Positions 1 to 8,375 of a stretch of DNA of 64,000 nucleotides are shown here, piece after piece. The stretch is taken from assembly GCA_965238125.1 (NCBI GenBank), contig OZ250179.1, positions 3,100,001 to 3,164,000 on the forward strand, given 5' to 3'. Below the pieces are notes generated by a model that worked only from the letters and a program-made list of their open reading frames with translations, ran no database searches and was not told the origin of the DNA. The stretch's first letter is position 1. Each line of letters starts with the position of its first letter. The stretch is from UBA6623 sp965238125 (GTDB taxonomy: Bacteria; Acidobacteriota; Terriglobia; Bryobacterales; UBA6623). Position numbers and translations under genes: made by a program.

Positions 1-1
1 G

Positions 2-652
2 GCGCGAGAGCTTGTCGTGCCGGGACACTTTAACTTCACCGAGCAAGTCTTGTTTTACGTACCGCCCACGCTGCCCGAGCCTCGCGCCCCCGAGTTCGTC
101 AAGGCGGCGGCGGACGAGGTCCTGCGTTTACTGCGCTTCAGCCGCGGGCGCGCCTTCGTGCTGTTCACCAGTTATCAGCAAATGCAGGCCGTGCACGATT
201 TCGTTTCGTTCGCGATCGAGTATCCGACGCTGATCCAAGGGTCGGCCCCGAACTCGGCGTTGCTCGATGAGTTTCGCCGTACGCCCAACTGCGTCCTGTT
301 CGCGACGGCAAGTTTTTGGCAAGGCGTCGACGTGCCGGGCGAACGGCTCAGTTGCGTGATCATCGACAAGCTGCCTTTCGCGGTTCCGAGCGAACCGGTC
401 GTGGAGGCTCGGATCGCCGCCATTCGCGAGGCCGAGGGCAATCCCTTTTACGAGTATCAAATTCCTCAAGCCGTGATTTCTCTCAAACAGGGGTTCGGGC
501 GTCTAATACGGAACACGAAGGACCGAGGGGCGCTCGTCTTGCTCGACAACCGCATTCTCAAGAAACGCTACGGCGAGGTCTTCCTCGGCAGCCTGCCCGA
601 CTACACGTTTACGACTTCGCCCCGTGACGTGGAACGCTTTTTCGAGAATTGA
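2..652 (+). CDS. DinG-type ATP-dependent DNA helicase, C-terminal part (5' end outside window)
   Basis: The frame is open from the window edge, so only about 216 C-terminal residues are present. They form the second RecA-like domain of an XPD/DinG superfamily 2 helicase. Visible motifs are VLFTSYQQM near the start of the domain, LFATASFWQGVDVPGE (motif V region) and QGFGRLIRNTKDRGALVLLD (motif VI, with the arginine finger). The family unwinds DNA 5' to 3' using ATP and usually carries an Fe-S cluster in its N-terminal half, which cannot be checked here. The stop codon overlaps the longest possible queE start by a few bases, so the two may be co-transcribed. The internal GTG at 17 is not a real start. 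Confidence 0.88.
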   Translation, partial: ARELVVPGHFNFTEQVLFYVPPTLPEPRAPEFVKAAADEVLRLLRFSRGRAFVLFTSYQQMQAVHDFVSFAIEYPTLIQGSAPNSALLDEFRRTPNCVLFATASFWQGVDVPGERLSCVIIDKLPFAVPSEPVVEARIAAIREAEGNPFYEYQIPQAVISLKQGFGRLIRNTKDRGALVLLDNRILKKRYGEVFLGSLPDYTFTTSPRDVERFFEN

Positions 653-669
653 AGCTCCGGGACCTTGGC

Positions 670-1314
670 ATGCAGATCACGGAAATCTTCCATTCGATCC
701 AGGGCGAGTCAAGCCGCGTCGGTTTGCCCTGTACGTTTGTGCGCTTGACGGCGTGCAATCTGCGCTGCCGCTGGTGCGATACGGAGTACTCGTTTTACGG
801 CGGAACGAAGATGACGCTCGATGAGGTGATGGCAAGGGTCGACTCGTTCGGGTGCCGGCTCGTTGAAATTACGGGCGGCGAGCCTCTGCTTCAGCAGGAA
901 GTCTATCCGCTGATGGAGCGCCTGCTGGCGGAAGGATACGGCGTCATGCTTGAAACCAGCGGGGAGCGATTGATCGATCAGGTCCCACGCGAAGTCGTGA
1001 AGATCGTCGACGTGAAATGTCCGGACTCGGGGGAACCCGACACTTTCGCCGGCGAGAATCTCGATCATCTGCAACCCCATGACGAGCTGAAATTCGTGAT
1101 CGCCGGCCGCCACGACTATGAGTTCGCGCGTGACTTTACGCACAATCACAAGCTGACGGATCGAGTCGCCACCGTGATTTTTTCGCCTGTTCACGGCGAG
1201 CTCGCCCCGGCCGACCTCGCGCGCTGGATGCTCGAAGACAAACTCGAGTCGCCGATTCGCTTCGGCGGGCAACTGCACAAAGTCATTTGGGGGCCCGCTA
1301 CGCCCGGGGTCTGA
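670..1314 (+). CDS. queE: 7-carboxy-7-deazaguanine synthase QueE (radical SAM)
   Basis: QueE converts 6-carboxytetrahydropterin to 7-carboxy-7-deazaguanine in queuosine and 7-deazapurine synthesis. The 214-residue protein has the expected short N-terminus (EIFHSIQGES) and the radical SAM cluster motif C-x3-C-x2-C at C29, C33 and C36. GGEPLLQ, the second SAM-binding element, follows. The C-terminal LHKVIWGP and final Gly-Val match the normal family end, so the gene is complete. An in-frame TTG at 649 would add seven residues, but ATG 670 fits the family. It lies directly after the helicase. No other queuosine genes are in the window. The stop codon overlaps the first codon of the glutaminase remnant. 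Confidence 0.9.
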   Translation: MQITEIFHSIQGESSRVGLPCTFVRLTACNLRCRWCDTEYSFYGGTKMTLDEVMARVDSFGCRLVEITGGEPLLQQEVYPLMERLLAEGYGVMLETSGERLIDQVPREVVKIVDVKCPDSGEPDTFAGENLDHLQPHDELKFVIAGRHDYEFARDFTHNHKLTDRVATVIFSPVHGELAPADLARWMLEDKLESPIRFGGQLHKVIWGPATPGV

Positions 1315-1588
1315 CTACGCCGGCGAATGGCCGCATCGAGTGGGCTTGCCGGCGAAGAGCGGCGTCGGTGGCGGCGTTGTCGCCGTCGCGCCGGACTCGC
1401 TCGGCATCGGCGTCTATTCCCCGTGTCTCGATGCCAAGGGGACGAGCGTTCGCGGTTTGAAGGTTTGCCAAGAGCTCTCGAAGCAACTTGCGCTCCACGT
1501 TTTCGAGACGCCCTTCAATCGGGCCAAGCTCGACGAACTGCTCAACCGTTCGCCGCGAGCGCAGGCTCGGCGACGTAAGACGGGCTAG
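1313..1588 (+). pseudogene. Glutaminase C-terminal remnant
   Basis: In frame 2, starting immediately at the queE stop, the translation reads DYAGEWPHRVGLPAKSGVGG and continues to a family-like C-terminus of about 91 residues. This matches the conserved C-terminal third of serine-dependent beta-lactamase-like glutaminases (GlsA family, about 310 residues), which hydrolyse glutamine to glutamate and ammonia. The N-terminal two thirds, with the catalytic Ser-x-x-Lys, are absent, so this is a deletion remnant. An IS1182-family element is inserted exactly at its TAG stop codon, which survives as part of the duplicated CTAG. Family assignment is from the conserved block; the deletion is an inference. 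Confidence 0.8.
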
Positions 1589-3174
1589 GAGTCTGTCCGA
1601 GTAACAACTTGGCACAGTTCCGGCAGGGCGGGAGATTCGGGCGCCGAGGTCAGCGACGCACGGGCGCGGAAGGCTCGTCGACCGCCGGGCGCCACAAACA
1701 AACCGCGCGGGCCGCCCAAAACGGCTTCCAGAGCCCTCCATGCGCCTCGCCGGCGCCCCCTTCCCGGTTTTTCTCCATCACGCTCCGCCACACAGCCCGT
1801 GCATCTTCAAAATATTGTGCGTCAAGCACACCAAGGCCCACTCGCCCCGCACTTTCTTCAACCCCCGCAACAAAAATTGACGAATCCCGCGGGCTTGTTT
1901 AATCTGTCCGAATATCGGCTCCACGATCCCTTTGCGTTGCGCGTACATCTTCGCTCCCGCTTTCGTCCGTAACTTGCGCTCCATCCGCTCGACTCGCGTG
2001 AGGTGGCTCGGGATCCGCCCCCGCGGCGGCGACGCCCGTTGTCCGCGCCGGTGTCTCTGGGCGGCAATATACGCTTCGATCTTTTGCTCAGGCTTCTCGG
2101 GCGCTTCCAACGATTCCAAGTTCTTCTCCGAACAATAGCCGCTGTCGGCCAACACTTCGTCGGGCCGTTGCCCCGACTGCCGCTCGACCGCTTCCACCAA
2201 CGGCGCCAGTTGCTCTTTGTCGTTCGCCGCCTCGGTCAGCGTCTGCCCGACAATCAATTGCGCCACGCTCTCGACCGCCGCCTGTGCGTTGTAGCCCTGC
2301 ACGAACCCGTCGCCGCTTTTCATAATGCGCGACTCCGGATCGGTGAAATTGTATTGATCTTTGTCGCGCGGTTCGGCTTGCCGCGCCAGCTCGTCACAGC
2401 GACCCGCGGCGGCGGCTTGCTGTTGCGCCCGTTGCTTCGCTCGTTGCTCCAGCGCCTGCTTGGCTTGGCGAATCTTCTCCAGCCGCGTCTGCCGGCGTTG
2501 CAACTCCTCGGGCAATTCGTCGCCCGGCTTCTCGGCCCCGTAGCGCGCGTCCTCCGCCGCGTCGACTGCTTCGGCTTCGGCCAACATTTGCTTCACCTCG
2601 GCCGCCAACTGTGGCTCGCTGTGCTGGATCCGCCCGTAACTCATGGCCTTGTGCTTGGAGGCGTTGGCCTTCATCTTCGTGCCGTCGAGCGCCACCCGAC
2701 CCAGCTTCATCGCCCCGCTCTCGAGCGCCACCCGCAACACTTGTTGGAACAGCCCCTCGAGGGCTTCCAGGTGGATCTTGCGAAAATCCGAGATCGTGCG
2801 GAAGTCGGGCTGGTTGCCGGCCGCCAACACGCGAAAGGCTACGTCCTCGACCAGCCGCCGGGCGATCCGGCGCGAGGAGCGCACGCCCAGGCAATAGCCG
2901 TAGAGCAGCAGTTTGACCATCAGCCGCGGATGATAAGGCGGCTGCCCGCGCTGCTCCCTTTCATAGACCTTCTCGATGGCCGACAAATCCAGTTGATCAA
3001 CGAGGTCGTTGACGAAATAGACGAGGTGGTTTTCGGGCAGCCAATCCTGCAAACTGGGAGGCAGCAGCAGTTTCTGCTCGGGAAGGTAGGCCCGGTAGGT
3101 TTTGCCCATAAACCATTATCCCCCACTTTTGTTTTTTCTCCAAGAAGATAATGAATACTCGGACAGACTCCTAG
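1585..3174. mobile_element. IS1182-family insertion sequence, intact
   Basis: A perfect 19-bp inverted pair bounds the element: 1585-1603 and 3156-3174. The outer four bases are CTAG, which is itself palindromic and may be a target duplication, giving a 1582-bp core at 1589-3170. One transposase gene fills the element on the minus strand. The insertion sits at the stop codon of the glutaminase remnant. Perfect ends and an unbroken transposase suggest a recent insertion. Confidence 0.9.
1778..3109 (-). CDS. IS1182-family transposase
   Basis: This 443-residue protein has the standard IS1182 layout. An N-terminal DUF772-type region (LVYFVNDLVDQLDL, PPYHPRLMVKLLLYGY) is followed by a catalytic DDE domain with RVALDGTKMKANAS, VLADSGYCSEKNLE and RKGIVEPIFGQIKQARGIRQ. 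A Gln/Lys/Arg-rich coiled segment separates the two. It catalyses cut-and-paste transposition of its own element. The reading frame is intact and both terminal repeats are perfect, so it may be active. The start ATG lies about 60 bases inside the terminal repeat. Confidence 0.93.
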   Translation of the reverse strand: MGKTYRAYLPEQKLLLPPSLQDWLPENHLVYFVNDLVDQLDLSAIEKVYEREQRGQPPYHPRLMVKLLLYGYCLGVRSSRRIARRLVEDVAFRVLAAGNQPDFRTISDFRKIHLEALEGLFQQVLRVALESGAMKLGRVALDGTKMKANASKHKAMSYGRIQHSEPQLAAEVKQMLAEAEAVDAAEDARYGAEKPGDELPEELQRRQTRLEKIRQAKQALEQRAKQRAQQQAAAAGRCDELARQAEPRDKDQYNFTDPESRIMKSGDGFVQGYNAQAAVESVAQLIVGQTLTEAANDKEQLAPLVEAVERQSGQRPDEVLADSGYCSEKNLESLEAPEKPEQKIEAYIAAQRHRRGQRASPPRGRIPSHLTRVERMERKLRTKAGAKMYAQRKGIVEPIFGQIKQARGIRQFLLRGLKKVRGEWALVCLTHNILKMHGLCGGA

Positions 3175-3458
3175 CGCGCGTGGTGTAAGTCCAACGAGGC
3201 CAAAAGAGGCACCGCCCTACAGTTCCGTTTCTACGAATCCTCGGGGTTCGAGTACTGCCATGAAAATGGGCGTGGTGAGGCGTTCCTGCCGCCCTTTCAG
3301 GGCTCGCGCGCGTAGATTCCACCCAGGGTTCCGCCTTCGGCTCCACCCTGGGCTATATTCCTACCGCCGCTTCGCGGCTGTGGAGATTCGTGGCCTCAGC
3401 GCTCGGTAGGTGATATCTCATATCCTTGAGGGGAATTTTCGGAGGATCCACCAATAGG
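3175..3458. repeat. Dispersed intergenic repeat R1, copy A
   Basis: This gap holds no gene. The core at about 3256-3379 contains the block CCCAGGGTTCCGCCTTCGG, a hairpin whose arms are CCAGGGT and ACCCTGG, then GCTATATTC and a second hairpin GCCGC-TTC-GCGGC. Closely related copies lie at about 16321-16470 and 55716-55845, with fragments near 50059-50100. The upstream part (GTGTAAGTCC at about 3182) resembles segments at 16254 and 63570. It has no coding potential and follows the IS1182 element directly. Confidence 0.75.
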
Positions 3459-5045
3459 CTAATCCCGCAGTGTAAAAGCGAAATAAGCGTTGCCGGCCGC
3501 AGTCACGACGTACTGCGTGCCGTCGGCTGAGAAGGAGATCGGGTTGGTGACAATCGGACCGCCGGTTTGGAACTGCCACAAAGGCCGGCCGTTGCGAGCG
3601 TCCAACGCGTAGACGTTTCCCTCGGGTGAGCCGCCGAAAACAAGCCCGCCGGCGGTGGCCAGCGCACCCGCCCATATTGGCGTCGGCGTACGGAACTCCC
3701 ACTCCATCTGTCCCGTCCGTTGGTCAAGAGCGCGGACGGCGCCCCACGCTTCCTTTGCCAAGGGACGCTCTCCGCCGCCACCGAAAAATTTACCCGGCTT
3801 GTACTCCACCTTGCTCTTGAAATAGTACGCACCCATCTCGCGCACGGGAACGTAGAGCAACCGGGTCTGGGGACTGTAGGCGGGACTCATCCAGTTCGTA
3901 GCGCCTTGCAGGCTTGGGTAGACGAGGGTGCCTTCTTTGGTCGGCTCCTTGTTCTTAACCAGGATAGGGCGGCCGTCGGCGTCGAGCCCGTGCGCCCAGG
4001 TCTGCTTTGCATACGGCGTTCCGAGGACGAACTCTCCCGTGGCGCGGTCCAACAAGTAGTAAAAGCCGTTGCGATTCGCCATCGCCACCAGCTTGCGCGG
4101 GCGGCCGTCGATCTCGAAATCCACGAGAACCGGGATCTGATTGGAATCCCAGTCGTGGACGTCGTGGGGCGTGAACTGAAAATGCCAGCGCAGCTTGCCC
4201 GTGTTCGGATCGAGAGCGATCAGAGAACAGGTGTAGAGGTTGTCGCCGGGACGATTGTCGCCGTTCCAATCCGGCGCGGGATTCCCCGTGCCCCAATAGA
4301 GCAGGTCAAGCTCCGGATCGTAGCTCCCGGTCAGCCATGTCGCGCCTCCGCCAGTCTTCCAGCTCTCGCCGCCCCAAGTATCGTGCCCTGGCTCTCCGGG
4401 GCCGGGAATTGTGTAAAAGCGCCACAAACGTTTCCCGGACTTCGCATCGTAGGCGTCGAGAAACCCCCGAATACCGGCTTCGCCGCCGCTGATGCCGACA
4501 ATGATCTTGCCGTCCAGCGCAAGCGGCGCCGCCGTGATCGAATGGCCGATCGCGTTGTCGCCCACTTCCACCTTCCAACGCTCCGCCCCGGATTTGGCGT
4601 CGATCGCGACGAGGTAGCCGTCAAGAGTTCCGACATAAAGTGTTTCGCCGAGAATCGCGACTCCGCGATTCGTGGGCCAAAAACCCACCGTGAGAACTTT
4701 GTCGGATATTGGACGGCTCCAGGACCACAGCGGCCTGCCCGTCTTCACGTCCAACGCTGTAACACGGGCCGGAGGCTCGGTCACGTACATCACGCCGGCA
4801 TCGACAATGGGCGTCCCTTGGATACGACCGGATTCCTTGATCTGATACACCCACGCGGGGCTCAGCCGGCCAACATTCTCTCGGTTGATTCGGTCGAGGG
4901 GAGAGAATCGCCGGCTGTTGTAGCCCCCCGAGTAGGTGAGCCAGTTTTCGGGCTCCTGTTCGGCGGCGGCGATGCGCTCATAGGAAACCTGCCCGGGCAA
5001 CATCGAGGCGGCGAGGAGCAGTCCGCCCGCAATCAGAACCTTCAT
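3459..5045 (-). CDS. PQQ-dependent dehydrogenase, periplasmic beta-propeller
   Basis: The 528-residue protein begins with a signal peptide (MKVLIAGGLLLAASMLPGQ). It contains the repeated tryptophan-docking motifs of an eight-bladed quinoprotein propeller, for example ALDVKTGRPLWSW, AIDAKSGAERWKVEVGD and ALDARNGRPLWQFQTGG. HDVHDWDSNQIP matches the region around the catalytic aspartate of methanol/ethanol dehydrogenases. I saw no vicinal cysteine pair. The family oxidises alcohols or sugars in the periplasm and passes electrons to cytochrome c. The ATG overlaps the TGA of the upstream cytochrome c gene by three bases, so the two are translationally coupled and probably partners. The substrate is not predictable. 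Confidence 0.9.
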   Translation of the reverse strand: MKVLIAGGLLLAASMLPGQVSYERIAAAEQEPENWLTYSGGYNSRRFSPLDRINRENVGRLSPAWVYQIKESGRIQGTPIVDAGVMYVTEPPARVTALDVKTGRPLWSWSRPISDKVLTVGFWPTNRGVAILGETLYVGTLDGYLVAIDAKSGAERWKVEVGDNAIGHSITAAPLALDGKIIVGISGGEAGIRGFLDAYDAKSGKRLWRFYTIPGPGEPGHDTWGGESWKTGGGATWLTGSYDPELDLLYWGTGNPAPDWNGDNRPGDNLYTCSLIALDPNTGKLRWHFQFTPHDVHDWDSNQIPVLVDFEIDGRPRKLVAMANRNGFYYLLDRATGEFVLGTPYAKQTWAHGLDADGRPILVKNKEPTKEGTLVYPSLQGATNWMSPAYSPQTRLLYVPVREMGAYYFKSKVEYKPGKFFGGGGERPLAKEAWGAVRALDQRTGQMEWEFRTPTPIWAGALATAGGLVFGGSPEGNVYALDARNGRPLWQFQTGGPIVTNPISFSADGTQYVVTAAGNAYFAFTLRD

Positions 5046-5821
5046 TGCTCACCTCGCAATCCCGCGAGATACGCGACCAAGTCATCCAGGCTTGTCGCCT
5101 CCATGTCGTAGGCCGGCATGAGACTTTGATCCTCGGGACGGCGCACCCCCCGGAGCCATCGCTTGTCCAACGAGTGGAAACGGTTCGAAGCATCGCGAAT
5201 CTGGATGCTGAAGACATCTTCATTGACAAGCAGCCCGCGAATCTCGGCGCCTTGCTCGGAGACGGCCTCAATAAACGCACTCTTTTCGGGCCGGTCGGCG
5301 CCCGGGGTCAGGATGGACTCCCGAAGGTGGGCGGCTCCGCGACGCAATCCTACTTCGCTTAGCTCGGGGCCAAGGCTGCCTCCTTCACCGCGAATGATGT
5401 GGCACGACGAGCATCCATGACTCTCGTAGACGGCGCGGCCTCGTTCAGCGTCGCCGGGAAGCTTGACCGCCGCCTTGCGCCCGATCGATCGCAGATACCC
5501 CCCGACCTGTCGACGCTCGAGGGTGTTCATCATCCACCCGCGAGGCATGCCGGCTTCGAGGATCCCCACACGGATCAGCTCCAGCAGGGCCTCGTCATCT
5601 CCCGCGCGGTGGTACTTGGGACGCCTCAAATCGGGCCCCTTCCCACCCCCGCCGTCCACGCCGTGACAACTCAAACAGTGGTCCTGATAAAGGATCGCTC
5701 CTTCGGCAATATCGGCTTCGGAGAGCATGGAGAGGGCTTCGGGGGGGGGGTCCTGTTGGGACCACAACAGGGTGGGGGTTGCTGTTAAAAGCGCAATCGC
5801 AACTAGGCTTTCGATTCTCAC
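5042..5821 (-). CDS. Di-heme cytochrome c
   Basis: A signal peptide (residues 1-21) precedes two c-type heme modules, with CLSCH at residues 49-53 and CSSCH at 137-141. Methionine candidates for the sixth heme ligand are in GMPRGWM and SLMPAYDM. The protein is 259 residues. It is the first gene of a two-gene operon; its stop overlaps the start of the PQQ dehydrogenase gene, so it is the likely electron acceptor. The second half resembles the heme-binding domain often fused to acidobacterial and planctomycete dehydrogenases. Its terminal oxidase partner is not in the window. Confidence 0.9.
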   Translation of the reverse strand: MRIESLVAIALLTATPTLLWSQQDPPPEALSMLSEADIAEGAILYQDHCLSCHGVDGGGGKGPDLRRPKYHRAGDDEALLELIRVGILEAGMPRGWMMNTLERRQVGGYLRSIGRKAAVKLPGDAERGRAVYESHGCSSCHIIRGEGGSLGPELSEVGLRRGAAHLRESILTPGADRPEKSAFIEAVSEQGAEIRGLLVNEDVFSIQIRDASNRFHSLDKRWLRGVRRPEDQSLMPAYDMEATSLDDLVAYLAGLRGEQ

Positions 5822-5931
5822 AGGGGACCGGCTTCCGAGATCACGAGAATAAGGCGGCTTTGGGCGTTGAGGCAGAGTGGCTGGGGGGCGCTCTTCGTCT
5901 TCTTCTGACTACGCGGAGAAGTGAAACCCGC

Positions 5932-8055
5932 TTACCGGGCCGGCAACTTTTCGTCCATGGCGAGAGCCTGATTCGGCAGTAGCTTGATCTGCTTGATCAC
6001 TGGGCGATGCCCCGGCCGCGATAGCATAATTCTGTAATCTCCGGGAGGCAGAGAGATCTCACGGGGTGTGGAACCGGAAGCTTCCTTGTCGTTGATTAAG
6101 ATCCGCGCGCCCGCGGGCGTGGTCGTGAGGGTCAATTTGGCGCGAGGGGGTTGCGCGCCAAGCGAAAACTGCTGCAAGATGGATTGCCCTGCTTGAACCA
6201 GGACGCTGCTCTCGTACATTCCGGCCCCGGCCTTCTCGACCTTAAGCAGGTGATAGCCGGGCCTGAGGCGCAGGGCAGTATCCGTTTGGCGGTCAAACTT
6301 TTTTCCGTCCACGAAAATGTTCGCGCCGGTCGGCGAGCTGCTGACCCACACGGTGCCGACAACTAGTTTCATCTCGAAAGGAAGGGTGACCGGGTCGGAA
6401 CCGACCGTAAAGGGCTTACGAACGCGGTCAAACCCCGTCATCGAAACGATCGCGATGTATTCCCCACGCGGCAGCGGCAGCGAACACGGCAGCGGGCAAG
6501 ACCACTGGGGATTGCCGTCCACGGTCACGCGCGCACCGACCTGCTCGGTAGAGAAAGTCACCTCAACCGTCTTGGCGACTCTCGGCGCCGCGGGCACGGC
6601 TTTCGGTTTCGCCGGAGGCGGCTGGGGGGCGGGCTCTACCTTGGGTGGAGGCGCCGCAGCGACCGCCGGCGGCGCGGCAACTTCGGGCACCGGGGGGGGC
6701 GGCTCCTCGGCGCCGCCCGAGGCTTCGGGCGAGACCGACTCGGGCGCGGCGGATTCGGTCGGGGAGGGGGAAACGGGTGATTCCGCGGCCGGTTCGCCGG
6801 GCTCCGCGGTTTCCACGATCTCCGAGGATTCGCCCCCAAGAATTCCGGGGTTTTGCGTGAACCAATAGGCCCCGCCGGCCACCGCCACTCCCGCGATCAC
6901 CGCAACAACCAACCAGGGGCCCCGTTTCGGCGGCTCCTCGACGACTCCTCCGAAGGGAACCGACTCGGGAATCGGCATGGAGGGCGACGATGCTTCGGCG
7001 GGCGCACCCGCATCGGCGGCCTCGGTGGAACCGGGCTCACCGAGGGGAGGCAACCCCGTGATGGCTTCCGTCGGAGCATCGCCGGCGGGTAGCGGCTGAA
7101 CGACCGTTTCCAATGGATCTTGATCCCCAGCGGACCCTTCCGCGGGAGCAGCCGGAGTCTGGACCACCGTCGGCGCCTCGCCGCTGCCGTATTCCTGCCC
7201 GCCCGCCAGCGCAACCGGCGAAGACGGCAATGCGGCCGCTTCGCCGCCCCAAGCTCGCGAAACAGATTCCGCGAAATCCTTACAACACGAGAAACGGTCT
7301 CCGCTGGATTTCGCCAAACCGCGCAAGATCGTGTTTTCCACTTCTTGTGGAATTGACGGCACCAAATCGCTCGGCGGCACAACCTCGCCCGAGACGATCT
7401 TGAACATCACCGCCGTCAGGCTGTCGCCCGAGAACGGTTTCTGCTCGGTCAACATTTCGTAGCTGATCACCGAAAGCGAAAACTGGTCCGACGAGCCTTC
7501 GATCGGGTCGCCCCGCACTTGCTCGGGGGACATGTAACTCGGCGTCCCCATGACTGTCCCGGTTTGCGTCAGCGTCGAAGAAGTGATACGCGCAATGCCG
7601 AAGTCGGTGATCTTGACGGTCCCGTCCGCGGTCACCATGATGTTGGCGGGCTTGACGTCGCGGTGGACAATTTCGCGGCTGTGCGCGTAGTCGAGCGCCG
7701 AGGCAGCCTGACGGAGAATGTCGCTGATAAATTGCGGGTCCTTAGTGCGCCCGTCCTCCATCATCTTCTGGAGCGTCTCACCGTCGACGAACTCCATCGT
7801 GATGTAGGCCAACTCGCCTTCCTCGGCGACATCGTAAATCGTGACGATGCCGGGGTGGGAGAGTCGCCCCGCCGATTGCGCTTCCCGAAAGAGACGCTCG
7901 CGCAGCTTGCCGGCCTCGGAGCTGTCTTGGTCGGCGAACTTGATGGTTTTGATGGCTACTTCGCGCCCGATCTTGGTATCGCGCGCTCGATAGACCACGC
8001 CCATCGCGCCGCGGCCCAATTCGTTGAGAATTTCGTAGCGGCCGATTTGATCCAT
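5932..8055 (-). CDS. Transmembrane Ser/Thr protein kinase with PEGA domains
   Basis: Residues 1-270 are a complete Hanks-type kinase: glycine loop GRGAMGVVYRA, catalytic lysine in VAIKTIKF, HRDVKPANIM with the catalytic aspartate, DFGIAR, and a T-x-x-G-T-x-x-Y-M-S-P-E activation segment. A Pro/Glu/Ala-rich linker leads to one membrane helix (WLVVAVIAGVAVAGGAYWF, about residue 380). A second low-complexity Pro/Ala stretch follows, then three PEGA-like repeats up to residue 707, each with a PxGAxVxVDG-like pattern and a PPGDYRI-type ending. The kinase would be cytosolic and the PEGA part external, where such domains are thought to bind surface polymers. It is transcribed divergently from ispG. 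No phosphatase is adjacent. Confidence 0.93.
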   Translation of the reverse strand: MDQIGRYEILNELGRGAMGVVYRARDTKIGREVAIKTIKFADQDSSEAGKLRERLFREAQSAGRLSHPGIVTIYDVAEEGELAYITMEFVDGETLQKMMEDGRTKDPQFISDILRQAASALDYAHSREIVHRDVKPANIMVTADGTVKITDFGIARITSSTLTQTGTVMGTPSYMSPEQVRGDPIEGSSDQFSLSVISYEMLTEQKPFSGDSLTAVMFKIVSGEVVPPSDLVPSIPQEVENTILRGLAKSSGDRFSCCKDFAESVSRAWGGEAAALPSSPVALAGGQEYGSGEAPTVVQTPAAPAEGSAGDQDPLETVVQPLPAGDAPTEAITGLPPLGEPGSTEAADAGAPAEASSPSMPIPESVPFGGVVEEPPKRGPWLVVAVIAGVAVAGGAYWFTQNPGILGGESSEIVETAEPGEPAAESPVSPSPTESAAPESVSPEASGGAEEPPPPVPEVAAPPAVAAAPPPKVEPAPQPPPAKPKAVPAAPRVAKTVEVTFSTEQVGARVTVDGNPQWSCPLPCSLPLPRGEYIAIVSMTGFDRVRKPFTVGSDPVTLPFEMKLVVGTVWVSSSPTGANIFVDGKKFDRQTDTALRLRPGYHLLKVEKAGAGMYESSVLVQAGQSILQQFSLGAQPPRAKLTLTTTPAGARILINDKEASGSTPREISLPPGDYRIMLSRPGHRPVIKQIKLLPNQALAMDEKLPAR

Positions 8056-8375
8056 TGCGAAAGACAGGGGGGCAAGTTACCTACACTAATGTATCACGCC
8101 CGCGAGGGAGGAATGCGACGATTCGATGACAAAAAGAGCCGAGCGGGAAAGAATTCCAAAAGGCGCAAACCGCACCACGCGTCGCCGGGCGGAATCGACT
8201 GGCGAACGACCACCCCGCGGCGACGCGTGAATCGGGTTGCGCGCGCGGGTTGGCCCGTCGCTTGCGCTCGGGGCTCCGAATCCGGTTTTGGGATTCGGTT
8301 AAGTGGGTCGTGGTTGCGAGCCCTACCCTCTGATAAAATCAAGTTCACTCAGCTTGTTCGTGGGGCAGGGCGATC
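8056..8375. other. Divergent intergenic region between kinase gene and ispG
   Basis: These 320 bases separate two divergent genes and must hold both promoters. A possible minus-10 for ispG is TAAAAT near 8333-8338, about 40 bases before the start. I could not identify a convincing minus-35 or any structured RNA. No open frame here looks coding. Confidence 0.4.

Noticed and set aside
2003..3151. Long plus-strand ORF of 382 codons
   Set aside because: Antisense shadow of the IS1182 transposase; no family motifs and strongly biased composition.
3720..5111. Plus-strand ORF of 463 codons
   Set aside because: Antisense to the PQQ dehydrogenase, whose frame carries clear propeller motifs.
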